From the NCBI GenBank assembly GCA_947497085.1, contig CANMFE010000004.1, forward strand, positions 1 through 64,000: a stretch of 64,000 nucleotides of DNA. Reading direction: 5' to 3'. The DNA is from an uncultured Sphingomonadaceae bacterium. Its GTDB lineage: Bacteria; Pseudomonadota; Alphaproteobacteria; Sphingomonadales; Sphingomonadaceae. A program made the position numbers and the translations under genes. The notes beneath the pieces are model-generated. The model was not told where the DNA came from. It did no database searches and saw nothing but the letters and a program-made list of their open reading frames with translations. Below, one piece after another: positions 57,918-64,000 of this stretch; the stretch's first letter is position 1, and every line of letters starts with the position of its first letter.

Positions 57918-60839
57918 TCAGCCCTTTCTCTGACGACGTATTTCTTTGCGAACACTGTGGCCCAGCGCATCGGCGATGAGTGCGCCCTGTTCGGACAGGT
58001 GGCGTTTGGCATAGCCGGTTGCGGGCGATGCCGCAGCGGCGCGCCCGGCATAGCGCGGACGGGTCGGGCCGACCTTTGCCTTAACCAGGCATTCCTCAAT
58101 CAAAGGTTCGACAAAGCTCCAGGAACCATTATTCTTCGGTTCTTCCTGTGCCCAGACAACTTCTTCCAGGTTTTTCATGCGCTTCAACCGCTTGACCAGC
58201 GGTTCGCCGGGGAAGGGGTATAGCTGCTCGATGCGGACAATCGAAATATCCTTGTCACCCGCTGCATCACGTGCTTCGATCAGGTCATAAGCGACTTTGC
58301 CGGAGCACAGCACCAGACGTTTGATATCCTTGTCCGCGGGCGGGCTGGTATCCGATTTGATCCGCATGAAATGGCTGTCGCCGGTAAAGTCCCCGGTTTC
58401 AGACACAGCCATTTTGTGCCGCAGCAGTGACTTGGGAGTCATGATGACCAGCGGCTTGCGGAAATTGCGGTGCATCTGACGGCGCAGCACATGGAAATAA
58501 TTGGCCGGGGTCGTGATGTTGCACACCTGAATATTGTCATCTGCGCATAGCTGCAGAAAACGTTCAAGCCGGGCTGAACTATGCTCCGGTCCCTGGCCTT
58601 CATAACCGTGCGGGAGCAGCATGACGAGGCCGTTGGCACGGAGCCATTTTGCTTCACCCGAGGCGATAAACTGGTCAATCATGATCTGCGCGCCATTGGC
58701 AAAATCGCCAAACTGCGCTTCCCACAGCACCAGCGTTTTGGGGTCCGCCAGCGCATAGCCATATTCAAAACCGAGCACGCCATATTCGGATAGCGGGCTG
58801 TCGAGCACTTCAAATGTGCCATGTGGCACCTGTTCGAGTGGCACGTAACGGGCTTCGGTTTTCTGATCGACCCAGACCGCATGGCGCTGGCTGAATGTGC
58901 CGCGCCCGCTGTCCTGACCGGAGAGGCGGACATTATAGCCTTCGCTGACCAGCGCGCCGTAAGCGAGCGCTTCTGCGGTGGCCCAGTCAAAGCCTTCGCC
59001 ACTTTCAAACATTTTTGCCTTGGCAGCAATAATGCGTTTTAGCGTATTGTGGACATTATGACCTTCGGGAACGGTGGTCAGCGTCCGGCCCAGACTGTCC
59101 AGCAGCTTCTTGTCGATGCTGGTATCGATATTGCGCCGCGCGGTTTCTGGCGTGGCAGGGGCGCTGAGCCCTGACCAACGGCCCGCAAACCAGTCTGCCT
59201 TATTGGGCTCGTAATTCTTGGCACTGTCAAATTCGCCTTGCAGCTCTTTGGTAAAATCGCCTTCGCTTTGCTTGACCCATTCTGCGTCGATCACGCCTTC
59301 CTTGGCAAGGCGTTCGCCATAGATTTTGCTGACCGGCGGGTGTTTTCTGATTTCATCATACATAAGCGGCTGGGTGAATTTGGGTTCATCACCTTCATTA
59401 TGGCCATAGCGGCGATAGCACCACATATCGATCACAATATCGCGGCCGAAACGCTGGCGGAAATCGATCGCGATCTTGCAGGCAAAGGTCACCGCTTCGG
59501 GATCATCGCCATTCACATGGATAATCGGGGCCTGCACACCTTTTGCAACATCGGAAGGGTATGGCGAGGAGCGCGCGAATTGCGGGCTGGTTGTAAAGCC
59601 CACCTGATTGTTGATGATGAAGTGGATGCAGCCGCCCGTGTTATAGCCGCGAATGCCTGAAAAACCGAGGCATTCCCACACAATGCCCTGCCCTGCAAAA
59701 GCGGCGTCGCCATGCAGCAAAACGGGCAGGACCTTATTATGATCCTCCAGGTCATCGCGCATCACCTGTTGCGCGCGCACCTTGCCCAGCACGACCGGAT
59801 CGACCGCCTCAAGATGGGATGGGTTGGGGACCAGCGACATATGCACGTTAATGCCGTCAAATTCGCGGTCGGTGGAAGTGCCAAGGTGATATTTCACATC
59901 GCCGGAACCACCCACATCTTCGGGATTGGCGGAACCGCCCGAAAACTCGTGAAAAATGACATGATACGGTTTGGCCATCACATTGGCGAGTACGTTCAGG
60001 CGGCCGCGATGCGCCATGCCGAACACGATTTCCTGCACGCCATACTGGCCGCCATATTTGATGACAGCTTCGAGTGCAGGCACCATGGATTCACCGCCAT
60101 CAAGTCCGAAACGCTTGGTGCCGACATATTTTTTGGCGAGGAAGTTTTCAAACTGCTCGGCTTCGATAACCTTGCTCAAGATCGCTTTTTTGCCAAGTTC
60201 GGTAAATTCGATGGCGGCGTCGCGGCCTTCCATACGATCCTGGAAAAAACGACGTTCTGCCAGGTCGGAAATATGCATATATTCGAGACCAACATTGCCG
60301 CAGTAATTGGCACGCAGCAGGTCAACGAGTTCGCGTACTGTTGTCGTTTCCAGTCCCATGGAACCGCCCAGATAGACTTTCTTGTCCAGATCCTTGTCTG
60401 GAAAACCGTGATATTCAGGTGTCAGGTCGGCTGGAAGCTCGCGGGTGGACAGGCCTAGCGGATCAAGATCCGCCGCGAGATGCCCGCGCACGCGGTAGGT
60501 ACGGATCAGCATCATCGCGCGGATCGAATCCCCGGCAGCCTCCGCTATGCTGTTGGTGTCGAGCGCAGCCGCAACCTTGCCTTTACCCTTGGCAGGAGCC
60601 TTGGGTTCCGGCTCCATCCGGGTCGGGTCGAGTGCAGATGTGAGATCGTCACTGTCGTTCAAAGGCCAGTGCGCACGCTGCCAACTGGGCCCGCTCGCGG
60701 CATCTTCCAGACCCGCAAACCATTGCTGCCACTTGGCATCGACACTGCCGGGATTGTCCCGGTACTGCCGATAAAGCGATTCCACGAAAGAGGGGCTTAC
60801 ACCCTCCAGATCATCGAAATCCTGACCTTCAAAACCCAT
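57918..60839 (-). CDS. sucA: 2-oxoglutarate dehydrogenase E1
   Basis: This thiamine-diphosphate E1 decarboxylates 2-oxoglutarate. The 973-residue protein has the N-terminal peptide for E2 binding ([21 protein letters not shown]), the thiamine-domain sequence [15 protein letters not shown], and the C-terminal pyrimidine-binding domain ([22 protein letters not shown]). The length is slightly above the usual ~930, with a basic C-terminal extension ([12 protein letters not shown]). Its stop sits seven bases before odhB. The thiamine cofactor is supplied elsewhere. Confidence 0.96.
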   Translation of the reverse strand: MGFEGQDFDDLEGVSPSFVESLYRQYRDNPGSVDAKWQQWFAGLEDAASGPSWQRAHWPLNDSDDLTSALDPTRMEPEPKAPAKGKGKVAAALDTNSIAEAAGDSIRAMMLIRTYRVRGHLAADLDPLGLSTRELPADLTPEYHGFPDKDLDKKVYLGGSMGLETTTVRELVDLLRANYCGNVGLEYMHISDLAERRFFQDRMEGRDAAIEFTELGKKAILSKVIEAEQFENFLAKKYVGTKRFGLDGGESMVPALEAVIKYGGQYGVQEIVFGMAHRGRLNVLANVMAKPYHVIFHEFSGGSANPEDVGGSGDVKYHLGTSTDREFDGINVHMSLVPNPSHLEAVDPVVLGKVRAQQVMRDDLEDHNKVLPVLLHGDAAFAGQGIVWECLGFSGIRGYNTGGCIHFIINNQVGFTTSPQFARSSPYPSDVAKGVQAPIIHVNGDDPEAVTFACKIAIDFRQRFGRDIVIDMWCYRRYGHNEGDEPKFTQPLMYDEIRKHPPVSKIYGERLAKEGVIDAEWVKQSEGDFTKELQGEFDSAKNYEPNKADWFAGRWSGLSAPATPETARRNIDTSIDKKLLDSLGRTLTTVPEGHNVHNTLKRIIAAKAKMFESGEGFDWATAEALAYGALVSEGYNVRLSGQDSGRGTFSQRHAVWVDQKTEARYVPLEQVPHGTFEVLDSPLSEYGVLGFEYGYALADPKTLVLWEAQFGDFANGAQIMIDQFIASGEAKWLRANGLVMLLPHGYEGQGPEHSSARLERFLQLCADDNIQVCNITTPANYFHVLRRQMHRNFRKPLVIMTPKSLLRHKMAVSETGDFTGDSHFMRIKSDTSPPADKDIKRLVLCSGKVAYDLIEARDAAGDKDISIVRIEQLYPFPGEPLVKRLKRMKNLEEVVWAQEEPKNNGSWSFVEPLIEECLVKAKVGPTRPRYAGRAAAASPATGYAKRHLSEQGALIADALGHSVRKEIRRQRKG

Positions 60840-60885
60840 ATGCTTTTCCTTTGGGCCAAATCCCCGAGAGGAGGTTGTCTAGCGC

Positions 60886-61776
60886 TTACACCGTTTCTTT
60901 CAGCAGTGCGTCGAGCGTGGTGCCAAGCTCGGATGGGCTGGGAGATACGCGGATGCCGGCGGCTTCCATTGCCGCGATTTTGTCGTCCGCGCCGCCCTGT
61001 CCGCCGGACACGATTGCGCCGGCATGGCCCATGCGGCGGCCCGGAGGCGCCGTGCGGCCCGCGATAAAGCCAACCGTCGGTTTTTTGCGGCCTTTCTTGG
61101 CTTCATCAGCCAGGAACTGCGCAGCTTCTTCTTCCGCGCTGCCGCCGATTTCACCGATCATGATGATCGACTTGGTTTCATCGTCAGCAAGGAACAGCTC
61201 CAGCACATCAATGAAATTGGTGCCGTTGACAGGGTCACCGCCAATGCCGACGGCGGTTGTCTGGCCCAGGCCCACCGCCGTTGTCTGGTGCACTGCTTCA
61301 TAAGTTAGCGTACCGGAGCGGGAGACCACGCCGACGCTGCCTTTTTTGAAAATGCTGCCGGGCATAATGCCGATCTTGCATTCGTCAGGGGTCAGAACGC
61401 CGGGGCAGTTGGGGCCGATCAGGCGCGATTTGCTGCCCTGTAGCGCGCGTTTGACGCGCACCATGTCGAGCACGGGAATGCCTTCGGTAATCGCCACGAT
61501 CAGGGGGATTTCCGCATCAATCGCTTCAAGAATTGAATCCGCTGCAAATGGCGGCGGCACATAAATCACCGATGCATCCGCGCCGGTTGCTTCTTTGGCT
61601 TCACCAACCGTATCAAAATTGGGCAGACCCAGATGCTCTGTACCGCCTTTGCCGGGAGTCACGCCCGCAACCATCTGCGTACCATAATCCAGTGCCTGCT
61701 GCGTGTGGAATGTGCCAGTATTGCCAGTCATGCCCTGCGTGATGACTTTGGTGTTCTTGTTGATAAGGATACTCAT
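60886..61776 (-). CDS. sucD: Succinate--CoA ligase subunit alpha
   Basis: The alpha subunit of succinyl-CoA synthetase, making ATP or GTP from succinyl-CoA. CoA-binding sequence near the N-terminus ([16 protein letters not shown]) and the phosphohistidine in [13 protein letters not shown] (His251) are intact. The beta subunit gene sucC, usually directly before sucD, is absent from the window; mdh precedes instead with a 75-base gap. The ligase must therefore draw SucC from elsewhere in the genome. Confidence 0.96.
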   Translation of the reverse strand: MSILINKNTKVITQGMTGNTGTFHTQQALDYGTQMVAGVTPGKGGTEHLGLPNFDTVGEAKEATGADASVIYVPPPFAADSILEAIDAEIPLIVAITEGIPVLDMVRVKRALQGSKSRLIGPNCPGVLTPDECKIGIMPGSIFKKGSVGVVSRSGTLTYEAVHQTTAVGLGQTTAVGIGGDPVNGTNFIDVLELFLADDETKSIIMIGEIGGSAEEEAAQFLADEAKKGRKKPTVGFIAGRTAPPGRRMGHAGAIVSGGQGGADDKIAAMEAAGIRVSPSPSELGTTLDALLKETV

Positions 61777-61851
61777 TTATTTTCCTTTTCGTCATTCCAG
61801 GCAAGGCGGCGCTCCCTGGTATTTCCTCTGCTATTATTGGATCGGCAGGCT

Positions 61852-63138
<1,287 letters not shown>

Positions 63139-64000
63139 CTATTCCGTCTCGCTGCCATGGCCCAGGGCCAGATAGTCATTTGACTGCATTTCCATAAGCC
63201 GCGACACGGTGCGGTCAAATTCGAACCGGCCATCGCCATGCGGATAGAGCGCGGCTGGCTCGGCATCTGCTGCGGCGAGCAGTTTGACCCGGTATTCGTA
63301 TAGGGCGTCGATCAGGGTCACGAAGCGAGCAGCTTCATTGCGGTTTTCGGGTGACAGCACGGGAATGCCAACCATGATGACTGTATGAAAGCGGCGGGCG
63401 ATGGCCAGATAATCGGCCGCGCCGCGTGCTTCTCCGCACAGCCGCTTGAAAGAGAATACAGCAACGCCCTTTAGTGCGCGTGGTACATGCAGGGTGCGTC
63501 CGCCTTCGACTTTCAGCTCTATTGACGGAACATTGGCCCGGTCTTCGGGCGGATAGTCGGTCAGGCGGAAAAAAGCGGCGCTCAATTCCTGCGTGGCCTG
63601 CTCTCCATTCGGGACCAGCCATGTGTCACTGCCTGACAGGCGTTCCAAACGGTAATCGGTCGGGCCGTTGAGCGGCAATATACGCATCCGTGCCTTCATC
63701 AGCGCGATAAAGGGCAGGAAATGCTCACGGTTTAGCCCGTCTTTGTAAAGATCATCGGGCGGGCGGTTTGATGTGGTCACGATGGTGACGCCGGCGTCTA
63801 TCAGGGCAGTAAACAGCCGCGACATGATCATCGCATCTGCGCTGTTATTGACCACCATTTCGTCAAAGGCGAGTACGCGGACTTCCTCGGCAAGCTGCTT
63901 TGATACAGCGGCAATCGGGTCGCCTTTCTGCGTATCGCGTTCGGTGCGCAGCCGGGCATGGATATCGAGCATGAATTCATGGAAATGCGCGCGGTGTTTG
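63139..64000 (-). CDS. zapE: ZapE/AFG1-family ATPase, C-terminal part, truncated by the window edge
   Basis: Reading continues without a stop to the window end, and the residues HFHEFMLDIHARL before the first ATG are family sequence, so the start is outside. About 287 residues are seen. Visible elements are the Walker B-like VRVLAFDEMVVNN, the arginine-finger neighbourhood VTIVTTSNRPPDDLYKDGLNR and the conserved FSFKRLCGEARGAADY. ZapE is an AAA+-like ATPase linked to cell division in E. coli and to mitochondrial quality control in eukaryotes. The Walker A motif lies beyond the window. Confidence 0.92.
   Translation of the reverse strand, partial: KHRAHFHEFMLDIHARLRTERDTQKGDPIAAVSKQLAEEVRVLAFDEMVVNNSADAMIMSRLFTALIDAGVTIVTTSNRPPDDLYKDGLNREHFLPFIALMKARMRILPLNGPTDYRLERLSGSDTWLVPNGEQATQELSAAFFRLTDYPPEDRANVPSIELKVEGGRTLHVPRALKGVAVFSFKRLCGEARGAADYLAIARRFHTVIMVGIPVLSPENRNEAARFVTLIDALYEYRVKLLAAADAEPAALYPHGDGRFEFDRTVSRLMEMQSNDYLALGHGSETE

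Noticed and set aside
57126..58223. Long plus-strand open frame of 365 residues opposite odhB and sucA.
   Set aside because: It is antisense to well-supported genes and has Ser/Arg-rich composition with no recognisable domain, typical of a codon-bias shadow.
61375..61400. Possible tandem repeat in sucD (TTAVGLG and TTAVGIG in the protein near 165-179).
   Set aside because: This segment resembles the normal SucD sequence around that position, so it is not evidence of a recent duplication.

Overview
The window looks like a chromosomal segment of an alphaproteobacterium, most probably of the order Sphingomonadales. Supporting features are a CckA-type hybrid kinase, a recA gene preceded by the alphaproteobacterial LexA box (GTTC-N7-GTTC), an rpsM-rpsK-rpoA-rplQ run without rpsD, and an mdh-sucD-sucA-odhB-lpdA TCA cluster. 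Base composition is moderate rather than very GC-rich. Coding density is high. I see no tRNA, rRNA, CRISPR array, prophage or intact insertion sequence. Genus and species cannot be settled from the sequence alone.

Layout. 1-7.06 kb: a small 5'-truncated gene translationally coupled (ATGA overlap) to a 2249-residue secreted-type protein with a lipase-like N-terminus, RTX repeats, cadherin-like domains and a duplicated module. 7.2-15.7 kb: EthA-like monooxygenase, M17 aminopeptidase, NlpC/P60 hydrolase, argC, a GNAT enzyme, gcdH, cysQ and gloB. 15.8-23.5 kb: small membrane protein, LplT-like transporter, pgsA, oxyR-rnd, aspS, ppk2, greB. 23.5-32.8 kb: lytic transglycosylase, dapA, smpB, DUF2062 protein, cckA with a coupled response regulator, recA, and a lipoprotein in an AT-rich patch. 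33-46.4 kb: alaS, KefB-like antiporter, icd, psd-pssA with a periplasmic SRPBCC protein, gdhA, then rimB-like and rimK genes facing nnrD and an aspartoacylase-like gene. 46.7-49.4 kb: rpsM, rpsK, rpoA, rplQ. 49.5-54.8 kb: S9A peptidase, two tandem paralogous exported Arg/Tyr-rich proteins, PepSY protein, TRIC-type channel. 54.8-64 kb: lpdA, a small GIY-YIG ORF, odhB, sucA, sucD, mdh, and zapE truncated by the window edge.

Most genes are housekeeping: central metabolism (icd, sucA/odhB/lpdA, sucD, mdh, gdhA), phospholipid synthesis and traffic (pgsA, psd, pssA, lplT), translation (aspS, alaS, smpB, ribosomal genes), and stress or cell-cycle control (oxyR, recA, cckA). The unusual content is structural. 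Two unrelated families of dispersed palindromic elements are present. Family I is a near-perfect long hairpin (32-36 bp arms) seen at 13949-14036 and 48730-48810, the second lying between rpoA and rplQ. Its arms differ between copies yet stay perfectly self-complementary. Family II has inverted ends built from a hairpin with a GAAA loop, seen at 22988-23047, 54772-54852 and 56293-56663. The third copy carries a GIY-YIG nuclease ORF, and the last two bracket lpdA. The GIY-YIG ORF plus short non-coding copies with the same ends is the best candidate here for a little-described mobile system. The lipase/RTX gene with its coupled partner is the second.
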